Positions 46,366 to 55,642 are shown, counted from the stretch's first letter. The stretch: 64,000 nucleotides of DNA from DASXUG01 sp036504995 (GCA_036504995.1 DASXUG010000002.1:62001-126000), one strand, 5' to 3'. The notes: generated from the sequence alone by a model not told the origin. Translations and numbers: made by a program.

Positions 46366-47601
46366 TTATTGTTTAAACAAGCTCGCAATTAATACGCCGC
46401 TGGTACCACCAAAGGCAAATGAGTTAGACATAACATTAGTCAGTGCCACGTTAGTACGCCCTTGATTAGGCACATAATCCAAATCACACTGCGGATCAGG
46501 TACTTGTAAGTTCATAGTGGGGGGAATGCTTTGATGTTTCAGTGCCAATACGCAGGCAATAAACTCTACTGCCGCGGTCGCCCCCATCAAATGCCCATGC
46601 ATAGACTTAGTAGAACTCACTGGAGTTTGCATGGCTCGCTCACCAAACACTTGCTTGATTGAGGCAGTTTCCACTGGATCATTTAGTGCAGTCGCTGTGC
46701 CATGCGCATTAATGTAACCAATATCAGCTGGCTGCAAGCCTGCGCAACTTAGAGCGGCTCGCATTGCATAAGCCTGACCATCGGCGGTGGGCTGTGTAAT
46801 GTGCGACGAATCATTAGCAGAACCAAAGCCTGTAATTTCAGCATAGATATTAGCGCCGCGAGCAAGCGCAGATTCCATTTCTTCTAACACAACAATGCCA
46901 GCACCTTCGCCCAACACTAGACCACTGCGATCACCCGCAAATGGTTTGCATGAAGCCCCTGCATCTTGCTCATCTTCTTTAGCTAGTGTGCGCAATGCTT
47001 CCCAAGCCTTAATTGTACCAAACGTTAGCAGCGCTTCTGCACCACCAGCCAACATCACATCAGCATAACCATGCCGAATTTGACGATAAGCTTCCCCAAT
47101 CGCGATTGAGGAAGATGAGCATGCCGTTGAAAATGTTAGGTTAGGCCCCGCTAATTTATACTCCAAGCCAACTGCAGAAGCGGCAGCGTTGTTCATCGCC
47201 ATCAGTACAGTGAAGGGTTTTAAGCGAGTAGCGTTATCTCGGTATAGTCTAATATAGCCCTCCTCTACCGAAGCCGCACCACCCATGCCAGTACCAAGAT
47301 ATATACCCATGCGGGCTTTATCAATAGTTTCCATATCTAAACCAGCATTTTCGATGGCTTGGGTAGCCGCATAAAGTGAAAACTGGCTAACTCGATCTAA
47401 GCTAGAGGCTTTGTGTTTACCATAATGCGCAATCGCATCAAAATCTACCCAAGCTGCGATTTTTGTATCCAACTGATCAACAAACTCGGCTTGCATACGC
47501 CGTACGCCTGACTTACCTGCCATCAAGTTAGTGAAAAATTGTTCTGGCTGATTACCTAGCGGGGTAATTGCCCCTAGGCCTGTGACAACGACTCTTCTCA
47601 T
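46366..47601 (-). CDS. Beta-ketoacyl-ACP synthase (FabF-like, cluster-specific)
   Basis: The 411-residue thiolase-fold enzyme has the full KAS II triad: Cys161 in STACSSSS, His300 in NAHGTATALND and His337 in SMHGHLMGA. It extends an acyl chain on ACP using malonyl-ACP. Its place directly behind a dedicated ACP gene (13 bp) and downstream of an aminotransferase, a phosphatase and an alpha/beta hydrolase, away from fabG, fabD or fabH, suggests a secondary fatty acyl or polyketide-like pathway rather than the housekeeping fabF. The housekeeping role cannot be excluded from this window alone. Confidence 0.88.
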   Translation of the reverse strand: MRRVVVTGLGAITPLGNQPEQFFTNLMAGKSGVRRMQAEFVDQLDTKIAAWVDFDAIAHYGKHKASSLDRVSQFSLYAATQAIENAGLDMETIDKARMGIYLGTGMGGAASVEEGYIRLYRDNATRLKPFTVLMAMNNAAASAVGLEYKLAGPNLTFSTACSSSSIAIGEAYRQIRHGYADVMLAGGAEALLTFGTIKAWEALRTLAKEDEQDAGASCKPFAGDRSGLVLGEGAGIVVLEEMESALARGANIYAEITGFGSANDSSHITQPTADGQAYAMRAALSCAGLQPADIGYINAHGTATALNDPVETASIKQVFGERAMQTPVSSTKSMHGHLMGATAAVEFIACVLALKHQSIPPTMNLQVPDPQCDLDYVPNQGRTNVALTNVMSNSFAFGGTSGVLIASLFKQ

Positions 47602-47614
47602 TTAAGGCTTCTCG

Positions 47615-47863
47615 TTAAGCGGCTGGCGCTTGTTCTTTCACTAAGCGGTCAATCAAATTAACGACATCTTCCACCGTTTTAATATCGACCTCAGAGTTTG
47701 GCACTTTGATGTTGAACGTTTCTTCAGCACTAAAGATCATGTCGAAGGTATCAAGCGAATCTAATCCGAGTGACTCTAAAGTCGCCTCTGGCAAAATCTT
47801 CGCTGCTTCAATATCAAACTTATCAATCACAATTTGTTTCAATGTATCAAATGTTGTACTCAT
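47615..47863 (-). CDS. Acyl carrier protein
   Basis: The 82-residue acidic helical protein has the phosphopantetheine attachment Ser36 in LGLDSLDTFD, one turn before helix II. MSTTFDTLKQIVIDKF is a normal first helix. A Phe-Asp pair after DSLDT replaces the usual DSLDXVEL of housekeeping AcpP, so this is probably a specialised ACP serving the neighbouring synthase. It is separated by 13 bp from that gene and by 85 bp from the hydrolase gene. Confidence 0.9.
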   Translation of the reverse strand: MSTTFDTLKQIVIDKFDIEAAKILPEATLESLGLDSLDTFDMIFSAEETFNIKVPNSEVDIKTVEDVVNLIDRLVKEQAPAA

Positions 47864-47918
47864 GTTATCCCTTACTCGCTCTCACTTGTATTGCGCTATT
47901 ATTAGGCTGAACATAAAT

Positions 47919-47962
47919 TATGCAGACCTTGTATTATGCCGCCCCAGACTATGCAGACCTTG
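47919..47962. repeat. 13-bp direct repeat around the hydrolase stop codon
   Basis: TATGCAGACCTTG occurs at 47919-47931 and again at 47950-47962. The second copy spans the last codons and stop of the hydrolase gene. It looks like a small recent duplication between hydrolase and ACP genes; a regulatory role is possible but unsupported. Confidence 0.5.
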
Positions 47963-48842
47963 CTAAATTATCAATGGTTTCATTGGCAGATAACTGGCGA
48001 CAAAACTCAGCAACGCGTTTAGCAATATCATCTTTGCGTTTATCTAAGGTTAGCACGTGATAGGTGTCATCCACAAAAAAAGTTTCAACATGTTTCGCAC
48101 CGACATGTTCTTGCACGTAATAGGCATTCTTAAGGCTTGCCATATCATCCTCTGTGGAATGCACAATCAACGTGGGTGAAACAATCTGTGGCAGACACTT
48201 TTGTGCAGCCTTAATCAAACGCGTACTCTCTAAAATTACTGTTGCTGGTGTTTTGAAATAACCTATTTTGTCGGCCGTTTTAGCATCTTTATTATCTAAA
48301 ATCGCCGCCACTAATGCACGCGTACGCTCATCTTTAATCCCATAGGGTGCGGTTTCTTCCCACTCTAGAAAATATTTTAATGGCGTGTGCAAGACCAGTG
48401 GCAACAAAAACTTTTGCTTATACTTAGGCACATTCCAGCCATCGTAAAAGAAAGTCGTTGAAAGTGAAACAATTCCTGCTACCTCATGGCCTTTTTTAGC
48501 CGCGATTAACATGCCAATCAAAGCACCCATCGACAAACCTGCGATAAACACTTGATCAAACTCTTGCTTCAAGGCTTCAAACGCCAGTTCCATTGAGGCA
48601 TACCAATCCTGCCAGCGCGTGGCCTGTAAATCCTTAATCGACTTACAATGTCCAGCCAACTCTGGGCAAGCAACGGAAATACCTTTACGAGAAATGATGC
48701 GCCCAAAATGTTTCATCTCGGCGGGTGTGCCAGTTAGGCCGTGTATTAGTAACACGACCACAGGACCTTTACGCTCAATAAAACCATTGGGGCCTAACAA
48801 TGCATCAATAGGCTGAGGACTACTTTGCTTTACTTGTGTCAA
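47949..48842 (-). CDS. Alpha/beta hydrolase (carboxylesterase/thioesterase-like)
   Basis: I place the start at a TTG (48842) with AAGAAAG upstream, giving 297 residues; the frame is open further up but overlaps the aminotransferase gene. The oxyanion-hole motif LIHGLTGTP (about 33-41), the nucleophile Ser104 in GLSMGA, an acid in HSTEDDMAS and His in DTYHVLTLD make a complete triad. The closest pattern is the Est30-type carboxylesterase/monoacylglycerol lipase group. In this cluster a role in releasing or trimming an acyl product is likely. No signal peptide is visible. Confidence 0.82.
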   Translation of the reverse strand: MTQVKQSSPQPIDALLGPNGFIERKGPVVVLLIHGLTGTPAEMKHFGRIISRKGISVACPELAGHCKSIKDLQATRWQDWYASMELAFEALKQEFDQVFIAGLSMGALIGMLIAAKKGHEVAGIVSLSTTFFYDGWNVPKYKQKFLLPLVLHTPLKYFLEWEETAPYGIKDERTRALVAAILDNKDAKTADKIGYFKTPATVILESTRLIKAAQKCLPQIVSPTLIVHSTEDDMASLKNAYYVQEHVGAKHVETFFVDDTYHVLTLDKRKDDIAKRVAEFCRQLSANETIDNLARSA

Positions 48843-48870
48843 AACAACTACTTTCTTTATATCAAACCAA

Positions 48871-50244
48871 TTACTCTGCGCCGTTACGACGTAGCAACAT
48901 TTCAAACAGATGAATACCTAAGTCAATTTCTTCTTCTGAAATCAACAATGACGGGGCTAAGGTAATCACGTTCTTTTGGTAGCCGCCAATGTCCAGCACC
49001 AGACCGTACTTTTTATCACCGACCAACAAATCGCCTTTTAACCCTTCGTTAAACATGCGGTCTGCCAATTCGCGACTAGCCGTAAAACCATCTTTCTCGC
49101 ACAACTCAATACGCAACGCTAAACCTAAACCACTCACATCACCCACACATTTCCAGCGTGATTTCAGCTCTTGAATACGTTTTAAGAAATACGCACCACG
49201 CTCATTAACGTGTTTTTCAAAATCTTCCTCTTGCGTCATTTTCATCACTTCAAGCGCCACAGACGTGCCCATTGGATTTGAGGCAAACGTAGAGTGGGTT
49301 GAGCCAGGCGGGAACTTCTCTGGTGAGATTAACTCCTCACGCGCCCAAATACCAGATAATGGGTTCAAGCCATTGGTGATCGCTTTACCAAATACAAAGA
49401 TATCCGGCACGATGTCAAAGTTTTCCCATGACCATAACTTACCAGTGCGGTACACGCCCATTTGAATCTCATCAGCCACTAGCAAGATATTGCGTTTTTT
49501 TAATGACTCTTGCAGTTTTTTCATGTAGCCCGCAGGTGGGATAATGTAACCACCCGTGCCTTGCATCGGCTCAATATAGAAGGCACCAAACTCACACTCT
49601 TTAGTTTTTACATCTAAGAATGATTGATACTCAGTTTCAAATAATTTTTCAAACTGCGTATGGCAATACATGTCGCAGCTTTCAACTTTTAAGTCGTATG
49701 GGCAACGGTAGCAGTATGGATACGGTACGAAGTGCGCGCGATCAGCAAAGTTACCGAAACGGCGACGATAGCGGTAGCTAGAAGTAATGGCAGAAGCGCC
49801 TAATGTACGGCCATGATAACCACCCATAAAGGCAAATTGATGGGTTTTTCCTGTGTGGTTACGCACCACTTTGATGGAATCTTCCACTGCTTGCGCGCCA
49901 CCCACGTTGAAGTGCACACGGCCTTTTACGCCGTATTTATCTTCCATGTATTTACAGATAATTTCTGCTAAATCTACTTTTTCTTTATGCAAGTACTGGC
50001 TTGCCAATTGAGGCAAGGTGTCGATTTGCTTTTTCATGGTATCGGCAATACGTTTGTTTTTGTAGCCGAAATTTACCGCTGAGTACCACATTTGCCAGTC
50101 TAGGTAAGGCGTGTTGTTTTCATCAAACAAAAAGCTACCATCGCAGCTTTCAAACACTTTGGGAGGATCCGCATAGTTTACAGTATCGCCATGTGAGCAA
50201 TACTTATCATTTTTTTCTAAGATTTCAATAATCTTTCTATCCAT
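48871..50244 (-). CDS. Class III PLP-dependent aminotransferase with a four-Cys insert
   Basis: The 457-residue enzyme is a fold-type I aminotransferase of the ornithine/GABA class. The Schiff-base Lys287 is in FVFGKAITNG and the PLP-binding Asp in LLVADEIQMG, with GGAQAVEDSIK as the phosphate-binding loop. A segment at 178-194 carries four Cys, CYRC then C190 and C194, a spacing that could hold Zn or an Fe-S cluster; mammalian GABA aminotransferase has an Fe-S pair at an equivalent type of insert. It would transfer an amino group to a keto or aldehyde intermediate. It sits between the HAD phosphatase and the hydrolase genes in the same orientation. Confidence 0.88.
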   Translation of the reverse strand: MDRKIIEILEKNDKYCSHGDTVNYADPPKVFESCDGSFLFDENNTPYLDWQMWYSAVNFGYKNKRIADTMKKQIDTLPQLASQYLHKEKVDLAEIICKYMEDKYGVKGRVHFNVGGAQAVEDSIKVVRNHTGKTHQFAFMGGYHGRTLGASAITSSYRYRRRFGNFADRAHFVPYPYCYRCPYDLKVESCDMYCHTQFEKLFETEYQSFLDVKTKECEFGAFYIEPMQGTGGYIIPPAGYMKKLQESLKKRNILLVADEIQMGVYRTGKLWSWENFDIVPDIFVFGKAITNGLNPLSGIWAREELISPEKFPPGSTHSTFASNPMGTSVALEVMKMTQEEDFEKHVNERGAYFLKRIQELKSRWKCVGDVSGLGLALRIELCEKDGFTASRELADRMFNEGLKGDLLVGDKKYGLVLDIGGYQKNVITLAPSLLISEEEIDLGIHLFEMLLRRNGAE

Positions 50245-50329
50245 GTGCTTACACCTTCTAAAAATAGTGAATATTAAACAGAGTTGTTAAAACTAAACGC
50301 TCATTCGCCGAGGCAAAATGAGCGTATCG

Positions 50330-51001
50330 TTATGCGTGAATAGCCGCGCCTTTTTGTGGCATTTCTTGCGGCCAAGTTTTGATAATTGCTAATACATCCG
50401 CAAACGTTTCAAACGGATGATGAGGGATGTTATTTTTTACACAATGCTTGATGAGTGAGCCTTTGGCAAACACAATATCTGCACGACCAGCTAAACACGC
50501 GTCTGACTTACCGTCACCCACTAATACAACAGGACCACCAGACTCTAATGACAAGTTACGCGCAATGGTACACTTACAGGTACCGTTGCCCCCTGCGCAT
50601 GATTCCACGCGATTTGGGAAAGTAATATCAATGCCTTTAGGAGTAAATTTTAGATGATTTGCGAATACAGGAATATCAGGCAACGCTGCGCTGCGCATTG
50701 CTACCTTAACGGCGTGATCTAAACCATCACTGACGATAGACACTTTTGCCATTTTTTTAATGTGCTTGTAAAACGGCAAAAATGTTTCATCTAACTCGAT
50801 ATTGCGGAAAAAGTTTTCTAAGGTTACGTTATCTGCCTGCACCATGCGCACTTGCTGCGTCATGCACTCCACCGCGGAAATCTCGCCTGCCAACCAAGTT
50901 TTCTCAACCTCTTCCCAACTTGGATCTGCAAAGCGCTCTAACATCGCGTCTATCGTATCTTTTTTTGAAAGCGTCCCGTCAAAATCAATGATAAAAAGCA
51001 T
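50330..51001 (-). CDS. HAD-superfamily phosphatase, MtnX/SerB-like
   Basis: The 223-residue enzyme has HAD motif I DFDGTLSK, motif II with VSDGL, a conserved Lys later, and motif III/IV GDGKSDACLA. The cap is small and helical (IB type), as in phosphoserine phosphatase and the 2-hydroxy-3-keto-5-methylthiopentenyl-1-phosphate phosphatase MtnX. A CAGGNGTCKC segment in the middle is Cys-rich and unusual. No other methionine salvage gene is nearby, so the substrate probably belongs to the local cluster. It is the first gene of the five-gene minus-strand cluster. Confidence 0.82.
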   Translation of the reverse strand: MLFIIDFDGTLSKKDTIDAMLERFADPSWEEVEKTWLAGEISAVECMTQQVRMVQADNVTLENFFRNIELDETFLPFYKHIKKMAKVSIVSDGLDHAVKVAMRSAALPDIPVFANHLKFTPKGIDITFPNRVESCAGGNGTCKCTIARNLSLESGGPVVLVGDGKSDACLAGRADIVFAKGSLIKHCVKNNIPHHPFETFADVLAIIKTWPQEMPQKGAAIHA

Positions 51002-51175
51002 TTATTTCCTTATTATTTGAATTGTCATCATGTAAAGATTCGTAAATCTTTTTCCACATCAGCACTATACTGGCGATTCCTTACAGAAAACTTACACTGT
51101 TCAACAGGTGCGAAATTAACTAATCCCGCCTACAATAGCCACTTAAGCCTCATATGTGTTTTGATAAGAGTTTCC

Positions 51176-51862
51176 ATGCGAATTTTGTTAGTTGAAGATG
51201 ATGAAGTGCTGGGTAACGCCATCAATCGTTCATTGATTAAATCAGGCTATGCCGTTGACTGGGCCCGTGATGGGCGAGATGCCGATCTTGCTTTACATGG
51301 GCAGATTTACCAAGCAGTGGTGCTCGATATTGGCTTGCCCTATATGAATGGTTTTGAAGTGTTGCAAAATCTGCGCGACCGAAAAATCAGTGCGCCTGTC
51401 ATTATGCTCACTGCACGTGACAGCCTAGATGACCGTGTTAAGGGCCTAGACTTAGGGGCAGATGATTACTTAATTAAACCATTTAAACTGCCCGAATTAG
51501 AGGCGCGCTTGCGTGCACAAATTCGCCGCAATAACATCGTCAGTAGCGCTCAGATTAAATTCGGACGCCTTACGCTTGATAGTACGCAACGTATGGTATT
51601 AGCCGATGGAGAGCCCATTGCACTTTCACAGCGAGAGCTAGGGGTATTAGAGGTACTACTCATGCGTAGCGGTCGTGTAGTCAGTAAAGAAAGCCTGGTT
51701 GAAAACCTTTACAACTGGGATGACGAGGCAGTGGGCAACAATGCTATCGAGGTTTACGTGCATCGTTTGCGTAAAAAATTAGAGCCTTACGAAGTCAATG
51801 TGCGCACGGTACGTGGACTAGGCTATATGCTGGATAAAATCACTAAAAAAACGGATGAATAA
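51176..51862 (+). CDS. OmpR-family response regulator (TctD/QseB-like)
   Basis: The ATG at 51176 gives the classical start MRILLVEDDE and 228 residues; the frame is open further upstream but that part is not protein-like. The receiver domain has the acidic pair at 8-9, the phosphorylated Asp51 and Lys101. The winged-helix DNA-binding domain covers about 128-222 with RVVSKESLVENLYNWDD and NAIEVYVHRLRKKLE. It pairs with the histidine kinase 41 bp downstream. Confidence 0.93.
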   Translation: MRILLVEDDEVLGNAINRSLIKSGYAVDWARDGRDADLALHGQIYQAVVLDIGLPYMNGFEVLQNLRDRKISAPVIMLTARDSLDDRVKGLDLGADDYLIKPFKLPELEARLRAQIRRNNIVSSAQIKFGRLTLDSTQRMVLADGEPIALSQRELGVLEVLLMRSGRVVSKESLVENLYNWDDEAVGNNAIEVYVHRLRKKLEPYEVNVRTVRGLGYMLDKITKKTDE

Positions 51863-51903
51863 TAGTCACGCACACATGACCCAACAATATAAAACACTTG
51901 CAT

Positions 51904-53286
51904 ATGGCTAAACACTCATTACGCCACCAATTATTATCATGGCTATTATTACCCATGTTTATTTTGATTGTGGTGGACTCGACCATCTTATATCAAATTG
52001 CTATGCATTTTCAGCGGCAGGCATTTGACCGCGCTTTACAAGACACCGCGTTAGACATTTCGGAGATTATCAGTGCTGAAAAAAACCTGAGCCAATCTAA
52101 TTATCAACTTAGGCCAGAAGTACGCACCGCCCTACTCGCAGACCAAAACGACAATATGTACTACAGCCTCTTTGATGAAAAGCATCAACTCATCGGCGGG
52201 GACAAAGCGCTTACGTACATAACTAATGAGGGCAGTGCCACCAACACCTATTTCTCTGATGGCAATATTCAAGGGGTCAAGATACGTATTGCCAGTATGA
52301 CCAGCACAATTAAAACAACTGCAGGCACTCAAAAAATCACCATCCAAGTTGCCGAGACTTTACACAAACGTGCAGAGCTAGCGGGACAAATTTTAATCGG
52401 CATCGTCGTCCCACAACTACTATTATTACTTGCCGCAGCGGGGTTGATGTGGTTTGGCATACAACGCGGCTTATTGCCGTTATGGGCGTTACACTCTGCA
52501 TTATCTGAGCGCTCCTACCGTGATTTAAGCCCAGTTAGACTCGATAATAACCCAGAAGAAGTGAGAAAGCTGGTGGATTCCGTCAATTTTTTAATGAAGC
52601 AACTACACAATTTAATTGCCTCACAGAATCAGTTTGTGGCCGATGCCGCACACCAACTGCGTACGCCATTAGCAGGCATACAGGCGCAAATCGAGTTGGC
52701 GCAAAATGAAACCAATATCAGTGAATTGCAAGACTCTCTCGCCAAAATTAACACCAGCGCAACGCGCTTGGTACGATTAGTAAATCAATTACTATTACTG
52801 GCACGTAATCAGCCTGAGGTTACTCACGCTATTGAGTTTCACTCGTTTAACCTAACGCAACTTGCACAAGAAGTGACAACCGACATGCTGCCGATGGCGG
52901 ATCGTAAGCAAATTGACTTGGGCTTTGAGTGCGAGACCGAAAAGGTCACACTTTTAGGCGACCCCGTACGCATAAAAGAGCTGTTATACAATCTAATAGA
53001 TAATGCGATTCGCTACACTCCGCAAGGTGGGCAAGTCACGGTAATTGTAGAACAGCAGCCCGACCATATCGAACTCAGTGTTGAGGATAACGGTATGGGT
53101 ATCCCTATGGCTGAGCAAGAAAAAGTATTTGAACGCTTTCACCGTGCCGCAGGCAACCAACAAGAAGGTAGCGGTTTAGGACTGGCTATTGTGAAAGAAA
53201 TTGCAGAAATCCACCATGCAACTGCAGTGATTGGAGTGCCAGAAAGTCAGCAAGGCACAAAGGTAAGCATTATTTTTGATATATAG
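51904..53286 (+). CDS. Sensor histidine kinase (TctE/QseC-like)
   Basis: From the ATG at 51904 the protein has 460 residues. There is a first transmembrane helix (about 11-32), a periplasmic domain of about 130 residues of the TctE N-terminal type, and a second helix at about 162-187. HisKA follows with His250 in FVADAAHQLRTPL, then HATPase with the N box NLIDNAIRYTP, DNGMGIP and GSGLGLAIVKEI. The signal sensed is unknown; TctE relatives sense tricarboxylates and QseC-like ones other cues. It ends 6 bp before the convergent fliR stop. Confidence 0.93.
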   Translation: MAKHSLRHQLLSWLLLPMFILIVVDSTILYQIAMHFQRQAFDRALQDTALDISEIISAEKNLSQSNYQLRPEVRTALLADQNDNMYYSLFDEKHQLIGGDKALTYITNEGSATNTYFSDGNIQGVKIRIASMTSTIKTTAGTQKITIQVAETLHKRAELAGQILIGIVVPQLLLLLAAAGLMWFGIQRGLLPLWALHSALSERSYRDLSPVRLDNNPEEVRKLVDSVNFLMKQLHNLIASQNQFVADAAHQLRTPLAGIQAQIELAQNETNISELQDSLAKINTSATRLVRLVNQLLLLARNQPEVTHAIEFHSFNLTQLAQEVTTDMLPMADRKQIDLGFECETEKVTLLGDPVRIKELLYNLIDNAIRYTPQGGQVTVIVEQQPDHIELSVEDNGMGIPMAEQEKVFERFHRAAGNQQEGSGLGLAIVKEIAEIHHATAVIGVPESQQGTKVSIIFDI

Positions 53287-53292
53287 TGCGGT

Positions 53293-54072
53293 CTAATTAG
53301 GCATACCACTGGTTTGATGCATACGTGTAATGCCCTGATGAATCATATTCTCTAACGGTTTTAACATATTCGGCAAGGTCAGCATGACCACAAGGAAACC
53401 AACACCGATGGTGACAGGGAAGCCAATACCGAACAAATTAAGCTGCGGAGCAGTTTTGGTTAAAATGCCCATCGCCATATTGACCATTAGCAGTGCAGCC
53501 AATGCAGGCAAGGCGAGCAATAAACCTGCGTTAAAAATATCTGCCCCCCACATAGCAATATTCATGGGGCGTATACCCGTACCTTCCAAGGTGAGTGGCA
53601 ACCAAACAAAGCTTTCTGCAATGGTCGAAATCATCACCAAGTGTCCATCCATACTTAAAAACACCATCATGGCAAGTAACATTAGCATTTGATTAAGTGC
53701 CATAGACTGCCCCTGCGTCATCGGATCATAAAACGATGCAAAGCCCAACCCCATGGTGGTACCAATTAAAAAGCCTGCTAACTCCATCGCAGCAAATACT
53801 ATGCGCATACTAAAACCCATCGCTAAACCGATGACTAGCTGCTCGATAAGTATCATCAAACCCTGAAATGAGAAAATTTGAATATTGGGTAAGGCGGTGA
53901 TGGTGGGCGTAACGACTAAGGTAATCATAATTCCCAAACCTAATTTGACACGGTTAGGAATAGATTGATGATTGAAGATTGGGGCCGCAGCTATCACACC
54001 TAGCACCCGTGTGAGCGGGAAAATTAAGCTCACAATAAAGGCTTGTAATAGATCGCTGCTAAATGAAACCAT
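53293..54072 (-). CDS. fliR: Flagellar export gate protein FliR
   Basis: The 259-residue multi-pass membrane protein belongs to the FliR/SctT family. It has an N-terminal FIVSLIFPLTRVLGVIAAAPIF, IGLAMGFSMRIVFAAMELAGFLIGTTMGLGFAS in the middle, and a C-terminal GFLVVMLTLPNM. With FliP and FliQ it builds the export channel of the flagellar type III system. It is the last gene of the fliLMNOPQR run. No flhB follows. Confidence 0.95.
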   Translation of the reverse strand: MVSFSSDLLQAFIVSLIFPLTRVLGVIAAAPIFNHQSIPNRVKLGLGIMITLVVTPTITALPNIQIFSFQGLMILIEQLVIGLAMGFSMRIVFAAMELAGFLIGTTMGLGFASFYDPMTQGQSMALNQMLMLLAMMVFLSMDGHLVMISTIAESFVWLPLTLEGTGIRPMNIAMWGADIFNAGLLLALPALAALLMVNMAMGILTKTAPQLNLFGIGFPVTIGVGFLVVMLTLPNMLKPLENMIHQGITRMHQTSGMPN

Positions 54073-54113
54073 ATCAATGAACCATGTTGAGGTAAATGCT
54101 TTTGCTCGACCTG

Positions 54114-54383
54114 TCAGTTCGCCATCGCTGGCAAGCTAGTAAAGACTAAACGCATGTAATCAACCATGGTTGTCAGCATCCACGGCCCCGCGATAATTAG
54201 CACGGCAAACACCCCCGTAAGCTTGGGGATGAAGGATAAAGTGGCTTCGTTAATTTGAGTTGCCGCTTGAAAAATACTGACGAGCAAACCGATCACGAGC
54301 GCAGCCAGCAACATGGGCGCGGAGACTAACAGAGTCATTTCCATGGCATCGCGGCCAAGTGTCATTACGCTTTCTGGTGTCAT
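54114..54383 (-). CDS. fliQ: Flagellar export gate protein FliQ
   Basis: The 89-residue protein has two transmembrane helices with MLLAALVIGLLVSIFQAATQINEATLSFIPK, split here at LVSIFQAA / TQINEATLS, and the second helix GVFAVLIIAGPWML. The size and the QINE motif are diagnostic. It lies between fliP and fliR. Confidence 0.95.
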   Translation of the reverse strand: MTPESVMTLGRDAMEMTLLVSAPMLLAALVIGLLVSIFQAATQINEATLSFIPKLTGVFAVLIIAGPWMLTTMVDYMRLVFTSLPAMAN

Positions 54384-54398
54384 GATTTCCCCTTAAAT

Positions 54399-55160
54399 TC
54401 AATAAAAACTTTGCACTAGTGAGCCTAGTATCAACTGCCAGCCATCTACTAATACAAATAACATCATCTTGAATGGCAAAGCGACAATTGAGGGCGATAC
54501 CATCATCATCCCCATCGCCATCAATACACTGGCAACCACCATATCAATAATCAGAAATGGAATAAAAATCGCAAATCCAATCTGAAAAGCCGTTTTAAGT
54601 TCGCTGGTCATAAAGGCTGGCACTAAGATTCTCAGAGGCACATCGGCTGGCGTTTCAATTTTCTCTACCTGCGCCATTTTGGCAAATAGCGCCAAATCCC
54701 CTTCACGCGTTTGTTTAAGCATAAAAGTTTTAAGTGGTTGAACGCCCTTTTCCAAGGCCTCTTGCATGGTAATTTTGTCTTCTTCAAGCGGCTGATAGGC
54801 ATCAGTATAAATTTTGTCAAATACGGGTGCCATCACGAAAAAAGTAAGAAACAGCGCTAAACCCACCATCACCTGATTAGGTGGTGCGGACTGTGTTCCC
54901 AATGCCTGACGCAATAAAGACAATACGATAATAATGCGTGTAAACCCTGTCATCATCAGCAATGCAGCTGGGATAAACGTGAGGGATGTCATTAAAATGA
55001 GTGTTTGCAAGCTCAAACTATAATTTTGACCACCACCCGCAGTAGGACTTGCATTGATAACAGGCAAACCATTATTGGCTGCCCAAACTGAGAGTGGCAG
55101 TAGCAAAATAATGCCGAGTAATATTTTCAAACTTTTTAAATGCATTATTGATAAGCTCAT
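54399..55160 (-). CDS. fliP: Flagellar export gate protein FliP
   Basis: The protein has a signal peptide (KILLGIILLLPLSVWA) and four helices. FliP family blocks are LTFIPAALLMMTGFTRIIIVLSLLRQALG, PPNQVMVGLALFLTFFVM and VDGWQLILGSLVQSF. I place the start at the ATG at 55160; ATG at 55145 is also possible, and a longer TTG frame would overlap fliO by 20 bp. FliP pentamers form the core of the export gate. Confidence 0.93.
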   Translation of the reverse strand: MSLSIMHLKSLKILLGIILLLPLSVWAANNGLPVINASPTAGGGQNYSLSLQTLILMTSLTFIPAALLMMTGFTRIIIVLSLLRQALGTQSAPPNQVMVGLALFLTFFVMAPVFDKIYTDAYQPLEEDKITMQEALEKGVQPLKTFMLKQTREGDLALFAKMAQVEKIETPADVPLRILVPAFMTSELKTAFQIGFAIFIPFLIIDMVVASVLMAMGMMMVSPSIVALPFKMMLFVLVDGWQLILGSLVQSFY

Positions 55161-55185
55161 CGTGGTAATCGAATCTTCGTGCGCA

Positions 55186-55611
55186 TTAGCGCTTAAACTG
55201 GCCAAATGATTTATTCAACCATTGTGCAAAAGGTGGGATGGGTGTTGTTTGCGCTGATGCTGAATTGAGCGCTTGATCCAAGCTAGCCCCTTGTTCAATA
55301 TTGGCGAGGCTGGTCACTTGCCCTGGGGCAACGCCAACCACTATCCAGCGTCCAGCCACCTCAACCACTACCACTCGCTCACGCGAACCAACACTGACGC
55401 CGCCAACAATTTTTGCAACAGCGTTTTGCCCAAGGCCATTTGGCATAGCACGTTTCAAGCCCCAAGCGATCAGCATCATAACGGCAAGCACTGCGAGCAA
55501 ACCAAAACCCATTTTAGCTAAGCTTGCTGTGGCCGAAATATGGCTGGCATCTTCTGCCCAAACACTTTGGCTTAAGACACAGGTTGCGATTAATCCAATT
55601 ATTTTTTTCAT
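55186..55611 (-). CDS. fliO: Flagellar biosynthesis protein FliO
   Basis: The 141-residue protein has an N-terminal signal-like helix, a second helix (GFGLLAVLAVMMLIAWGLKRA) and the FliO cytoplasmic domain with IVGGVSVGSRERVVVVEVAGRWIVVGV in two strands. FliO helps assemble the FliP complex. It lies between fliN and fliP in the usual order. Confidence 0.88.
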   Translation of the reverse strand: MKKIIGLIATCVLSQSVWAEDASHISATASLAKMGFGLLAVLAVMMLIAWGLKRAMPNGLGQNAVAKIVGGVSVGSRERVVVVEVAGRWIVVGVAPGQVTSLANIEQGASLDQALNSASAQTTPIPPFAQWLNKSFGQFKR

Positions 55612-55642
55612 AAATGCGGCTTTAACTTCAAATGAACTACGA

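Noticed and set aside
48843..48905. Upstream extension of the alpha/beta hydrolase
   Set aside because: It overlaps the end of the aminotransferase gene and the extra residues are not protein-like; a TTG at 48842 is preferred, with some uncertainty.
51017..51175. N-terminal extension of the response regulator
   Set aside because: The 53 extra codons are not protein-like and the ATG at 51176 gives the exact family start MRILLVEDDE.
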